Assembly: GCF_007858275.1 (NCBI RefSeq)
Contig: NZ_VFEV01000015.1
Location: 1-64,000 of the forward strand
DNA: 64,000 bases
Origin: Pseudomonas proteolytica
GTDB taxonomy: Bacteria > Pseudomonadota > Gammaproteobacteria > Pseudomonadales > Pseudomonadaceae
Reading direction: 5' to 3'
Shown: positions 12,300 to 20,981 of the stretch, in pieces
Position numbering within the stretch: the stretch's first letter is position 1
Layout: each line of letters begins with the position of its first letter
Notes under the pieces: generated by a model
What the model was told of the DNA's origin: nothing
The model's database searches: none
Seen by the model: the letters and a program-made list of their open reading frames with translations, nothing else
Position numbers and translations under genes: made by a program

Positions 12300-12583
12300 G
12301 ATGAATCTCCCTTTGATTGCCCGCAGAATCAGCGTCGAAAAAAGGGGGATAAGGCAGGAACCAGGGAGGTTCGCCACCGAAATACCGCTTCTCGCTTTAA
12401 CGGCGAGGCAACGGCACGAAGATGCGCGTCAGCTGGCCAAGCCTGGTCGACAACTGTCACTCGAAAGTCTGTTCACGAAAGTCTGCGCTATGGTTGAAAA
12501 CCGGCGCAGCTTACGCCCGCAGTCTGCGCGAGCAAAGTGACAGTGCGGCGAATCGGCGGGTTCTTCAGCAAGGGTTCAGGCAA
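12300..12583. other. Leader/promoter region of the MgtC-family gene, with a 10-bp direct repeat
   Basis: This 284-bp stretch upstream of the leftward MgtC gene holds no convincing gene. A perfect 10-bp direct repeat CGAAAGTCTG occurs at 12462-12471 and 12476-12485, a 14-bp period, about 165 bp ahead of the start codon. That spacing would suit an activator site, but it does not match the PhoP box I remember. Confidence 0.4.
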
Positions 12584-12613
12584 GGGTCGCTCCCGCGGGC
12601 ACGGGAACGACCC
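12584..12613 (-). terminator. Stem-loop at the 3' end of pvdA (weak terminator)
   Basis: GGGTCGCTCCCG and CGGGAACGACCC form a 12-bp stem with one mismatch, starting 10 bp past the pvdA stop. No run of Ts follows on the minus strand, so termination would be inefficient or Rho-assisted. Confidence 0.4.
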
Positions 12614-12622
12614 TCCAGGCTG

Positions 12623-13960
12623 TCAGCTCGCGGTGGCCAGCAGCACGTCACGCACCGAACGCCCCTGGCCCAGGTGCCGATCATGTTGATGCAGCGACGC
12701 GGCAATCTCATCGGCACGAATCGGCAGGATCGACAGCAAGGTATCGCTCAAGCCATGGCTGGCCTGGCTGAAACCCTGCATGTAGATACCGGCCTTGCAG
12801 CGCTCGTCGGTGACCACGCGGTAGTCGCGGCTCACTTCAAACTCACCCATGTAGGCTTCGAGCGGCGCCAGCAACTGGCGATGCATCTGCCGCTCATAAC
12901 CTGTGGCCAGGACCACCGCATCGTAGTGATTGATCACGGTCTCGCCGGTAGCGTTGTGACGCACCACCAACTCGATGCCCAGTGGCCCGGCACTGGCTTT
13001 TTCCACGGTGGTCAGGGTGCGGAAGGCGTGACGGGCGATGCCCGAGACTTTCTGCCGGTAGAAAATCCCGTAGATGCGCTCGATCAGGTCCAGGTCCACC
13101 ACCGAATAGTTGGTGTTGTGGTACTCGTTGACCAGGCGTTCGCGCTCGCTGCTGGGCTGCTGGAACACCAGGTCGGTGAACTCCGGGGAGAACACTTCGT
13201 TGACGAACGGGCTGTCATCGGCAGGCTTGAGGGCCGAGCCGCGCAGGATGATATCCACCTGCACCGAAGGGAAGCTGTCGTTCAGATCGATAAACGCCTC
13301 CGCCGCGCTCTGCCCGCCGCCGATGATCGCAATGCGCATTGGCTTGCCCTCGACACAGGGCTGCTGGGCCATGCGCGCCAGGTACTGGGAATGGTGGAAC
13401 ACCCGCCCGTCATCCTTGAGCGCCTTGAACGCCTCGGGGATACGTGGCGTGCCACCGGCACTGACCACCACCGAGCGCGCGGTGCGCACCAGTTGCTCGC
13501 CGTGGGCATCGCGGGAGATCACCCGCAGCGCCTCGACCTGCTGCTGATGCAGGATCGGCTCGATGGCCAGCACTTCTTCGCCATAGCGGCTCTGCTCGGT
13601 AAATTGCCCGGCGACCCAGCGCAGATAGTCGTTGTACTCCATGCGGCACGGGTAGAACGTGCCCAGGTTGATAAAGTCCACCAGGCGCCCGTGGGCCTTG
13701 AGGTAATTGACGAAGGAATAGGGGCTGGTGGGGTTGCGCAGGGTCACCAGGTCCTTGAGGAAGGAAATCTGCAACTCGCTCTGGCTCACCAGGGTGTTGC
13801 CGTGCCAGCGGTAGTCGGCCTGCTTGTCGAGAAACAGTACATCGAGCTTGCCCTGGGCTTTCTCGCGCTCTTGCAGGGCGATGGCCAGCGCCAGGTTCGA
13901 AGGACCGAAACCAATACCGATCAGGTCGTGAACCGCGGGCGATGCAATTGCCTGTGTCAT
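12623..13960 (-). CDS. pvdA: L-ornithine N5-monooxygenase, PvdA
   Basis: A 445-residue cytosolic flavoprotein that hydroxylates ornithine at N5 using FAD, NADPH and O2, giving the hydroxamate precursor of pyoverdine. The FAD-binding motif GIGFGPSNLALA starts at residue 15. The NADPH motif IAIIGGGQSAAEAF is central and the ATGYE motif of N-hydroxylating monooxygenases is C-terminal. The start at 13960 has AGAGGA eight bases upstream; the longer open frame has no family similarity. An iron-starvation box lies 86 bp upstream on the same strand. Its presence implies that at least one hydroxyornithine is built into the product. Confidence 0.95.
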   Translation of the reverse strand: MTQAIASPAVHDLIGIGFGPSNLALAIALQEREKAQGKLDVLFLDKQADYRWHGNTLVSQSELQISFLKDLVTLRNPTSPYSFVNYLKAHGRLVDFINLGTFYPCRMEYNDYLRWVAGQFTEQSRYGEEVLAIEPILHQQQVEALRVISRDAHGEQLVRTARSVVVSAGGTPRIPEAFKALKDDGRVFHHSQYLARMAQQPCVEGKPMRIAIIGGGQSAAEAFIDLNDSFPSVQVDIILRGSALKPADDSPFVNEVFSPEFTDLVFQQPSSERERLVNEYHNTNYSVVDLDLIERIYGIFYRQKVSGIARHAFRTLTTVEKASAGPLGIELVVRHNATGETVINHYDAVVLATGYERQMHRQLLAPLEAYMGEFEVSRDYRVVTDERCKAGIYMQGFSQASHGLSDTLLSILPIRADEIAASLHQHDRHLGQGRSVRDVLLATAS

Positions 13961-14045
13961 TCCAGTGTCCTCTGGATAAGCCCCGTGGCGGTGGGGCGGA
14001 AAGCCTGGGCGACCTGCTGAACAACAGGCCATGTGTTGATAGGAA

Positions 14046-14069
14046 ACGAGGACAATGAAAAAAAATTTA
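14046..14069 (-). promoter_or_regulatory. Iron-starvation (PvdS) box of pvdA
   Basis: On the minus strand this reads TAAAT, 16 bases, CGT, which exactly matches the PvdS-dependent IS-box pattern (TAAAT-N16-CGT). It is upstream of the pvdA start and in the correct orientation. Confidence 0.85.
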
Positions 14070-14146
14070 AGGCCCGCACCTGATTCACTCCAGCAGCCAC
14101 GAAGGTAGCTGCCGTGGCCGCACAGTGATGGCAGTTTGGGCTCTTC

Positions 14147-14167
14147 TAATTTATAGTAATTCTCATC
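14147..14167. promoter_or_regulatory. Possible Fur box in the pvdA-pvdR intergenic region
   Basis: The minus strand reads ATGAGAATTACTAT, which agrees at 11 of 14 positions with the core ATGATAATCATTAT of the Fur consensus. It lies between the two divergent IS boxes, so it could add direct Fur control to PvdS control. The match is by eye only. Confidence 0.4.
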
Positions 14168-14240
14168 TAGATTTGAATTGCCTCACCCTCGCCGTCCAAT
14201 ACTGGCGTTTCGCCCAGCTGTAACGGCGTATGTAAGCAGT

Positions 14241-14264
14241 TAAATTTCAGAGCAAATACCTCGT
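14241..14264 (+). promoter_or_regulatory. Iron-starvation (PvdS) box of pvdRT-opmQ
   Basis: TAAAT at 14241, sixteen bases, then CGT at 14262 on the plus strand. It lies 83 bp before the pvdR start. Confidence 0.82.
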
Positions 14265-14346
14265 TTACCTGACAGCTTCCCGCGCCTGTCTCTGCCCTTG
14301 CGGGCGATTGAGTTGCGGTCCGAACTTTCCTGGCTGGAACCCGTGC

Positions 14347-15519
14347 ATGAACCGTCCCCGACACACCCGGCGCGCTCTGCTGGCAGCACTTTGCCTGATC
14401 CCCGTGGCCGCCTTCGCCGCCTGGCAACTGATCCCGCCTGGCCGGGATAAATTTGCCACCCTGCAAGTACACCGGGGCGATATCGAAAGCAGCGTGACCG
14501 CCCTCGGCACCCTGCAGCCGCGGCGCTACGTCGATGTCGGCGCGCAGGCGTCGGGGCAGATCCGCCGGATTCACGTCGAAGCCGGCGCCCAGGTCAAGGA
14601 AGGCGACCTGCTGGTCGAGATCGATCCCGCCACCCAACAAGCCAAGCTCGACGCCACTCGCTACTCCATCGCCAATCTGCAGGCCCAACTGCAGGAGCAG
14701 CACGCGCAAAACCGCCTGGCGCAGCAGAAATTCCAGCGCCAGCAACGTCTGGCCGCAGGTGGCGCCACCCGCGATGAAGACGTGCAGACTGCCCAGGCCG
14801 AACTGGACGCCACCCAGGCACGCATCAACATGTTCAAGGCCCAGATCAGCCAGGCCCAGGCCACGCTGCGGGTCGACCAGGCCGAGTTGGGCTACACGCG
14901 CATCTATGCGCCGATCTCCGGCACGGTAGTCGCCGTGGATGCCCGCGAAGGCCAGACCCTCAACAGCCAGCAGCAGACGCCGCTGATCCTGCGGATCGCC
15001 AACCTGTCGCCCATGACCGTCTGGGCGGAAGTCTCGGAAGCCGATATCGGCCATGTCAAACCTGGCATGCAGGCGTATTTCACAACCCTGAGCGGTGGCA
15101 ACCGGCGCTGGACCAGCACCGTGCGCCAGATCCTGCCGGTCCCCCCCAAGCCCCTGAACGAAACCAGCCAGGGCGGTGGCAGCCCCAGCAGTTCGAGCAA
15201 AAGTGGCAGCGGCCGCGTGGTGCTCTATACCGTGCTGCTGGATGTCGACAACGCCGATAACGCTTTGATGGCGGAAATGACCGCCCAGGTGTTTTTCGTC
15301 GCCAGTCGCGTCACCAATGCGCTGACTGCGCCGGTTGCAGCCCTGCAAGGCGGCACCCGCCCCGACATGCAATTGGCCCGCGTGGTGGCCAAGGACGGCA
15401 GCATCGAAGACCGCGAGGTGCGGGTCGGTATCAGTGATCGCCTGCGCATCCAGATCCTCGATGGCCTCAACGAAGGCGATCACCTGCTGATCGGCCCCGC
15501 CCAAAGCAGCGGAGGCTGA
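14347..15519 (+). CDS. pvdR: PvdR, MacA-like periplasmic adaptor of the pyoverdine efflux pump
   Basis: A 390-residue membrane-fusion protein that bridges PvdT and OpmQ. An N-terminal anchor (RRALLAALCLIPVAAFAAW) is followed by a biotinyl-lipoyl half motif (YVDVGAQASGQIRRIHVEAG). Next come a long helical hairpin rich in Gln and Ala (about residues 105-190), the second lipoyl half (YAPISGTVVAVDAREGQ) and a beta-barrel domain. A Ser/Gly-rich insertion near residues 275-290 is typical of MacA-type adaptors. I chose the ATG at 14347; a TTG 39 bp earlier would add residues with no family similarity. It abuts pvdT with no gap. Confidence 0.92.
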   Translation: MNRPRHTRRALLAALCLIPVAAFAAWQLIPPGRDKFATLQVHRGDIESSVTALGTLQPRRYVDVGAQASGQIRRIHVEAGAQVKEGDLLVEIDPATQQAKLDATRYSIANLQAQLQEQHAQNRLAQQKFQRQQRLAAGGATRDEDVQTAQAELDATQARINMFKAQISQAQATLRVDQAELGYTRIYAPISGTVVAVDAREGQTLNSQQQTPLILRIANLSPMTVWAEVSEADIGHVKPGMQAYFTTLSGGNRRWTSTVRQILPVPPKPLNETSQGGGSPSSSSKSGSGRVVLYTVLLDVDNADNALMAEMTAQVFFVASRVTNALTAPVAALQGGTRPDMQLARVVAKDGSIEDREVRVGISDRLRIQILDGLNEGDHLLIGPAQSSGG

Positions 15520-17493
15520 ATGTTGACGCCGCTGATCGAACTTCGGGACATCCGCAAATCCTACGGTGGCGGTGATGCGCCTCAGGTCGACGTGCTGCGC
15601 GGGATCGACCTGTCGATCCATGCCGGGGAATTCGTGGCGATTGTCGGTGCCTCGGGCTCCGGCAAGTCCACCTTGATGAATATCCTCGGCTGCCTCGACC
15701 GCCCCACCGTCGGCCAGTACCTGTTCGCCGGGGAAAACGTTGCCCAGTTGGACACCGACGAACTGGCCTGGCTGCGCCGCGAGGCCTTTGGCTTTGTATT
15801 CCAGGGCTACCACCTGATCCCCTCCGGTTCAGCCCAGGAAAACGTCGAGATGCCGGCGATCTATGCCGGCACGCCCGCCGCCGAGCGCCACGCCCGCGCC
15901 GCCGCCCTGCTGACCCGCCTGGGGCTGGCCGGGCGCACCGGCAACCGCCCGCACCAACTGTCCGGCGGCCAGCAGCAACGGGTGTCGATTGCCCGGGCCT
16001 TGATGAACGGCGGCCATATCATCCTCGCCGACGAACCCACCGGGGCCCTCGACAGTCATAGTGGCGCCGAGGTCATGACCCTGCTCGACGAGCTGGCCAG
16101 CCAGGGTCACGTGGTGATCCTGATTACCCATGACCGTGAAGTGGCGGCCCGGGCCAAGCGCATCATCGAAATCCGCGACGGCCTGATCATCAGCGACACC
16201 CCCAACACCCACGACCAACCTGCCGCCGAGCCCAAACCCAAGGCTCTGCAAGCGGTGGACCTGCGCCAACGCCTGGCCGATGGCGCCGAGCACAACGGTG
16301 CGTGGAAAGCCGAACTGCTGGACGCGGTGCAGGCGGCCTGGCGGGTGATGTGGATCAACCGCTTCCGCACGGCCCTGACCCTATTGGGGATTATTATCGG
16401 CGTAGCCTCGGTGGTGGTGATGCTCGCGGTGGGTGAAGGCAGCAAACGCCAGGTCATGGCGCAGATGGGCGCCTTTGGCTCCAATATCCTTTATGTCAGC
16501 GGCTCGGCGCCCAACCCGCGCACACCGCCCGGCATCATCACCATGAACGACGTCGCCGCGATGGCCGCGCTGCCACAGGTCAAGCGCATCATGCCGGTCA
16601 ATGGCGCGGAGGCCGGAGTGCGTTTCGGCAACGTCGACCACATGGCCTACGTGGGTGGCAACGACACCAACTTCCCGGCGATCTTCAACTGGCCGGTGGT
16701 CGAGGGCAGCTACTTCACCGAGGCTGACGAACGCGCCGCCGCGACCGTCGCGGTCATTGGCAAGCGGGTGCGCGACAAGCTGTTCAAGGACCTCCCCAGC
16801 CCTATCGGCCAATACATCCTGATCGAAAACGTGCCGTTCCAGGTGATCGGTGTGCTCGCCGAAAAAGGTGCCAGTTCCGGCGACAAGGACAGCGACGACC
16901 GTATCGCCATCCCCTACTCCGCCGCGAGTATCCGCCTGTTCGGCAGCTACAACCCGGAATACGTGGTGATTGCCGCCGCCGACGCGCGCAAAGTGCATGA
17001 GGCGGAAAAAGCCATCGAGCAACTGCTGCTGCGCCTGCACAACGGCAAGCGTGATTTCGAACTGACCAACAACGCCGCGATGATCCAGGCCGAGGCCCGG
17101 ACCCAGAACACCCTGTCGCTGATGCTCGGCTCGATTGCCGCCATCTCATTGCTGGTGGGCGGCATCGGGGTGATGAACATCATGCTGATGACCGTCCGCG
17201 AACGCACCCGGGAAATCGGTATCCGCATGGCCACCGGCGCCCGTCAGCGGGACATCCTGCGCCAGTTCCTCACCGAAGCGGTGATGCTCACGGTGGTTGG
17301 CGGGGTGGCCGGGATCGGCCTGGCCCTGCTGGTGGGTGGCGCGCTGATCCTCAGCAGCGTGGCTGTCGCCTTCTCGCTGCCTGCCGCCTTGGGCGCCTTC
17401 GCCTGCGCCCTGGTCACCGGCGTCATCTTCGGCTTTATGCCCGCCCGCAAAGCAGCCCGGCTCGACCCGGTCACGGCCCTTACCAGTGAATGA
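15520..17493 (+). CDS. pvdT: PvdT, MacB-like ABC transporter permease/ATPase
   Basis: A 657-residue fused ABC protein. The N-terminal ATPase (about 1-230) has Walker [10 protein letters not shown], signature LSGGQQQR and Walker B ILADEP. A linker leads to the first helix (about 285-310, [18 protein letters not shown]). A large periplasmic domain and three C-terminal helices follow, including [14 protein letters not shown] and the final [14 protein letters not shown] element. PvdRT-OpmQ recycles and secretes pyoverdine from the periplasm. The start codon follows directly on the pvdR stop, and the end overlaps the 5' region of opmQ. Confidence 0.93.
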   Translation: MLTPLIELRDIRKSYGGGDAPQVDVLRGIDLSIHAGEFVAIVGASGSGKSTLMNILGCLDRPTVGQYLFAGENVAQLDTDELAWLRREAFGFVFQGYHLIPSGSAQENVEMPAIYAGTPAAERHARAAALLTRLGLAGRTGNRPHQLSGGQQQRVSIARALMNGGHIILADEPTGALDSHSGAEVMTLLDELASQGHVVILITHDREVAARAKRIIEIRDGLIISDTPNTHDQPAAEPKPKALQAVDLRQRLADGAEHNGAWKAELLDAVQAAWRVMWINRFRTALTLLGIIIGVASVVVMLAVGEGSKRQVMAQMGAFGSNILYVSGSAPNPRTPPGIITMNDVAAMAALPQVKRIMPVNGAEAGVRFGNVDHMAYVGGNDTNFPAIFNWPVVEGSYFTEADERAAATVAVIGKRVRDKLFKDLPSPIGQYILIENVPFQVIGVLAEKGASSGDKDSDDRIAIPYSAASIRLFGSYNPEYVVIAAADARKVHEAEKAIEQLLLRLHNGKRDFELTNNAAMIQAEARTQNTLSLMLGSIAAISLLVGGIGVMNIMLMTVRERTREIGIRMATGARQRDILRQFLTEAVMLTVVGGVAGIGLALLVGGALILSSVAVAFSLPAALGAFACALVTGVIFGFMPARKAARLDPVTALTSE

Positions 17494-17500
17494 TCGCCCT

Positions 17501-18901
17501 ATGAAAGCGCACTTGACCCTTGTCGCCGCCAGCGTGCTGCTGGCCGCCTGCAGCAGCCCGGTGCAGCGCCCGGACAGCGGCCTGCAGCCCCCCCCTGCCT
17601 GGGCCACCGCAAACCAGGCCAGCGCCCTGCACGCCAACCAGCAATGGTGGACAGCCTTCGCCAGCCCGCAGCTCGACCAACTGATCGAACAGGCCCGCAG
17701 GGGCAGCTACGACTTGGCCAGCGCCGTGGCGCGAGTGCGTCAGGCCCAGGCCGGCGCCGTGGTGGCCGGCGCGCCGTTGCTGCCCGAACTCAAGGGCGGA
17801 CTCAACGCCAACCGCCAGAAACTGCTGCGCGGCAAGGGCTACAGCGAACTGGACGCCGACAACAACAACGACGCGGTGGACTACTTCAATGCCAGCCTGA
17901 CGGCCACCTACGAAATCGATTTCTGGGGTGGCAAGCGCGCCGCGCGCGACAGTGCTGAACTGGCGGTGCGCGCCAGTGAATTCGAGCGTGCCACGGTGGA
18001 GTTGACCCTGCTCAGCGGCGTGGCCACCACCTACACCCAGCTCCTGGCCCTGCACGAGCAACAACGCATCGCCGAACTGAACCTGGCCAATGCGCAGAAC
18101 GTCCTTAAGCTGGTGCAGACCCGTTATGAAGCCGGCTCTGCCACCCAGCTTGAGCTGGCCCAGCAAAAGAGCCTGGTCGCCGCACAGCAACGCCAGTTGC
18201 CAGAAGTACGCCAGCGCGCCGAGGCTGCCCGAATCAGCCTCGCCGCCCTGCTCGGCCAACCGGTGCAGGCGCTGCAATTGACGCCACAGGCCTTTGATCA
18301 ACTGCGCTGGCCGAGCATCGCTGCCGGCGTGCCCAGCGACCTGCTCAGCCGCCGCCCGGACATCGCCAGTGCCGAAGCACAACTGGCGGCCGCCCAGGCC
18401 GACATCATTGTCGCCCGCGCCGCCATGCTACCCAGCATCACCCTTACCGCCAACCTGGGCTCCGGCGCCAACCGCGCCGCGGATATGCTGCGCAACCCGT
18501 TCTACAACCTCACGGGCGGGCTGATCGCACCGATTTTCAACAACGGCCGCCTCAGCGCCGAACGTGACAAGGCCACGGCACGCCAGGATGAACTGCTGCA
18601 AACCTATCGCGCCGCGATCATCAATGGCTTTGCCGATGTGGAGAAGGCCCTGGGCAGCATTCGCCGGCTGGACGAACAGCGCCAGTGGCAGCGCGAGGAA
18701 CTGGATCAGGCGCAGACCGCGTTCCGCATCGCCCAAAGCCGCTACGAGGCTGGCGCGGAGGACTTGCTTACCGTACTGGAAACCCAGCGCACGCTGTATG
18801 CCGCCCAGGATTTGAACGTGCAACTGCGCCAGGCGCGACTGGGGGCGAGCATTGCGCTGTACAAGGCGCTGGGCGGCGGGTGGCAGGCGTCCGATATCTA
18901 A
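17501..18901 (+). CDS. opmQ: OpmQ, TolC-like outer-membrane lipoprotein channel
   Basis: An approximately 466-residue RND/MacAB outer-membrane factor of the NodT family. The signal ends in the lipobox LLAAC, so the mature protein is lipid-anchored at that Cys. Two internal repeats follow the TolC pattern: WWTAFASPQLDQLI, YEIDFWGGKR, TRYEAGSATQLELAQQKS in the first half and RRPDIASAEAQLAAA, SRYEAGAEDLLTVLETQR in the second. I prefer the ATG at 17501, which gives a compact lipoprotein signal. A GTG at 17486, inside pvdT, is the alternative and would overlap that gene by eight bases. Neither start has a clear ribosome site, suggesting translational coupling. Confidence 0.9.
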   Translation: MKAHLTLVAASVLLAACSSPVQRPDSGLQPPPAWATANQASALHANQQWWTAFASPQLDQLIEQARRGSYDLASAVARVRQAQAGAVVAGAPLLPELKGGLNANRQKLLRGKGYSELDADNNNDAVDYFNASLTATYEIDFWGGKRAARDSAELAVRASEFERATVELTLLSGVATTYTQLLALHEQQRIAELNLANAQNVLKLVQTRYEAGSATQLELAQQKSLVAAQQRQLPEVRQRAEAARISLAALLGQPVQALQLTPQAFDQLRWPSIAAGVPSDLLSRRPDIASAEAQLAAAQADIIVARAAMLPSITLTANLGSGANRAADMLRNPFYNLTGGLIAPIFNNGRLSAERDKATARQDELLQTYRAAIINGFADVEKALGSIRRLDEQRQWQREELDQAQTAFRIAQSRYEAGAEDLLTVLETQRTLYAAQDLNVQLRQARLGASIALYKALGGGWQASDI

Positions 18902-18916
18902 CAGGTAGCGAGCTTG

Positions 18917-19144
18917 CTGTGGAGAGCGGGCTTGTTGTGGCGAGCGGGCTTGCCCCGCGCTGGGCTGCGAAGCAGCCCCCCCCTAAACCCCCCGCGTTTA
19001 TTCAGACAAACCGAGGCGCCAGGTTTTAGGGCTGCTTCGCAGCCCAGCGCGGGGCAAGCCCGCTCGCCACAACAAGCCCGCTCGCCACAGCAAGCCCGCT
19101 CGCCACAGCAAGCCCGCGCCCCACAAAAAGCCAGCTAGCCACAA
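18917..19144. repeat. REPIN with 18-bp tandem expansions on both flanks
   Basis: A full REPIN (inverted REP cores with GGGCTGCGAAGCAGCCC-type hairpins) sits between the convergent opmQ and pvdP. On the left, two 18-bp units of the REP outer arm precede the core (18917, 18935). On the right, five complementary units run from 19055 to 19144 with 18-bp spacing, starting CAAGCCCGCTCGCCACAA and becoming progressively degenerate. Confidence 0.88.
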
Positions 19145-19164
19145 AAAGCCCACACACGCGGCGG

Positions 19165-20793
19165 TCAAATCGTGCGTTCCTTGACCTTCAAATGTCGCGC
19201 ATACCACGGCCGCTTGGGCACCTTGCGGAACAAGTCCTGCAGTTTGTCGTCATCGGCACCGAAGGTGATGCGCAATGCCAGTTTCATGGTTTCCGGGTCC
19301 ATTTCCACGGTGCGGCCCATCTGCAGTCCCGGGGTGGTGCTGCAACCATGGGTATCCGGCCCCAGCCAAGGATCACCCACCTCAACCCAGCGCCCAGGCG
19401 CAAACCATGGCACACCATTGACCTCCAGGCGGCTCAGCTCACCCGGATGAAAGCGCTGATGGGCGCGAAACCAATCCTCAAGGCGATCATCGATCCAACC
19501 GTGAAAATGCCAGAACACCGGGTTTACATGGGAGGAAAACGGGTCGCCCAAAAAGTCATTCTCAGGCTCATACCAACGCGCCGCAAAATCCGCCGGATCC
19601 CGGGCAAAGGGCACCGGCGCGCCATTGGACGGGTCGCGCGGTACCGACGCCCAGCGCATATGCAACCAATCGTGCAGCCCCAGCTCAACCTCAGAGCCAA
19701 ACTGGCCCAGGGTCAACTTGGCCAGGTAACGCGGGTCGCGGTACTGCGACTCCCACACCTGGAAGTTGCTGTGATAGGTCTCGGCCGCCTTGATATCACT
19801 GACCCACTGGCTGTACTGCTCGTCGCCACTGGCCGTCCAGGTCGGCGGCAGTGCGAAGCCATCGTGATTGTCGAAGTAGCGCGCAAAGCCCTGGCGATCA
19901 CGCTCAAGCTCTGGCTGGGGCTGCGGGAAGCGCGGCCAGGACGGCAAGTCCTGCAGGGAACGCGCGGTGCCGAGCATGTGCCGGTGCATGAAGAAAAAGT
20001 CGATACCCGAGCCATTGCGATCCTTGCGCGGGCCACGGGCGTCGCGCTCGTTATCCCGTGGCCCGGGCTGCCAACCGATACCGCGCAGGGCATTGCGCTT
20101 GTCTTCGGGCAGCTTGTGCCACTGGTCCCGCGAGGCGTGCCAGAGCTGGTGGAACAGGCGGTGTTCGGGGGCAATCAACCAGGCCAGGAGCGCAGGGTTC
20201 AGGCCGATTCGTTCGCGGGCTTCGGGGAACAACTGCTTGGTGGCGACAAACCGGTTATCCAGCTCCAACGCTGCCAGGGGCCGGTCGAGGCTGAGGATCT
20301 GCCCGCTGAGGGTGCCGCTGCCAGCATTGCCGAAACTGTCCCAGACCTCGTCCAGGCTCATCTTGAATTCATAGGCCGGCATGCCATCTGGCGAGTCGCG
20401 GTCGATCAGGCGCCAGTACAGCAGCGCTGCATTGCCCGGAACCAGATCACCCAGGACCTGATAGCGCGGCTCATCCGGCCCCCGCAGGTGCCCAGCGGTG
20501 TCCAGGTAGCCGCGCACGCCACGGCCACGCGGTGCGATATCAATAAACAGTTGCAGATCATCGAGGGGCAAGCCGTGCAACCCGGCATCACGCCCCTCCA
20601 GGCGCAGGCTCCAGATCCCGCGCAGGCTGTTCGCCAACTGCTGGCCGGCGGCGTCCGCCAGGTCCACCGTGGCTTCCTCGGGCGTGATGGGGAACTCCTC
20701 ACGCGTCAACTCGCGATGGGCATAAAAGGCTGCAGGTACGGCGGCGCCGGTCAGCGCCAGGCCTGCGATAAACCCTCGTCGAGAAATCGTCAT
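19165..20793 (-). CDS. pvdP: PvdP, periplasmic copper tyrosinase of pyoverdine maturation
   Basis: About 542 residues. A twin-arginine signal (SRRGFIAGLALTGAA) directs folded export. The N-terminal half is a beta-barrel-like domain. The C-terminal half has the copper-site histidines of a type-3 copper fold: FMHRHMLG, HDWLHMRW and FWHFHGWIDD. By established work on PvdP, it oxidises the D-Tyr of ferribactin to start closing the chromophore ring. The start at 20793 has AGGTAGGAAC upstream. It has its own IS box and is divergent from pvdMNO. Confidence 0.93.
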   Translation of the reverse strand: MTISRRGFIAGLALTGAAVPAAFYAHRELTREEFPITPEEATVDLADAAGQQLANSLRGIWSLRLEGRDAGLHGLPLDDLQLFIDIAPRGRGVRGYLDTAGHLRGPDEPRYQVLGDLVPGNAALLYWRLIDRDSPDGMPAYEFKMSLDEVWDSFGNAGSGTLSGQILSLDRPLAALELDNRFVATKQLFPEARERIGLNPALLAWLIAPEHRLFHQLWHASRDQWHKLPEDKRNALRGIGWQPGPRDNERDARGPRKDRNGSGIDFFFMHRHMLGTARSLQDLPSWPRFPQPQPELERDRQGFARYFDNHDGFALPPTWTASGDEQYSQWVSDIKAAETYHSNFQVWESQYRDPRYLAKLTLGQFGSEVELGLHDWLHMRWASVPRDPSNGAPVPFARDPADFAARWYEPENDFLGDPFSSHVNPVFWHFHGWIDDRLEDWFRAHQRFHPGELSRLEVNGVPWFAPGRWVEVGDPWLGPDTHGCSTTPGLQMGRTVEMDPETMKLALRITFGADDDKLQDLFRKVPKRPWYARHLKVKERTI

Positions 20794-20838
20794 GTTCCTA
20801 CCTGTGTCAGCCTTGGAGCAGGCTTTATCCAAGCTAGA

Positions 20839-20862
20839 ACGTTTTGCCGGACAGCAAATTTA
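20839..20862 (-). promoter_or_regulatory. Iron-starvation (PvdS) box of pvdP
   Basis: On the minus strand the sequence is TAAAT, sixteen bases, CGT, 46 bp upstream of the pvdP start. Confidence 0.85.
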
Positions 20863-20864
20863 CT

Positions 20865-20895
20865 GTGGGAGCCGGCTCCCACCATTGATGGTGGG
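20865..20895. repeat. Two overlapping palindromes between divergent pvdP and pvdM promoters
   Basis: GTGGGAGCCGGCTCCCAC (20865-20882) is a perfect 18-bp palindrome. CCCACCATTGATGGTGGG (20878-20895) is a second inverted repeat that shares its first five bases with the end of the first. Both lie upstream of the -35 elements of the two divergent IS boxes, so they are outside either expected transcript. Confidence 0.7.
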
Positions 20896-20901
20896 GATAC
20901 T

Positions 20902-20925
20902 TAAATTTTCCGGGCCTGCGCTCGT
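20902..20925 (+). promoter_or_regulatory. Iron-starvation (PvdS) box of pvdMNO
   Basis: TAAAT at 20902, sixteen bases, then CGT at 20923 on the plus strand, 57 bp before the pvdM start. Confidence 0.85.
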
Positions 20926-20981
20926 TCTTCCCAGATAGCAAAGGCCCCTTGCGCCTGCACCTCAAAGGCGAACCGACTGAG

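Noticed and set aside
14167..15813. A 548-codon frame antisense to pvdR and pvdT
   Set aside because: Composition artefact. The plus strand here carries clear MacA and ABC motifs in the expected order.
19055..19144. Possible CRISPR array (regular 18-bp repeats)
   Set aside because: The units are directly abutting with no spacers and are derived from the REP arm. No cas gene is near.
19192..20904. A 570-codon plus-strand frame opposite pvdP
   Set aside because: The minus strand has the Tat signal, copper-site histidines and its own IS box. The plus frame has no family features.
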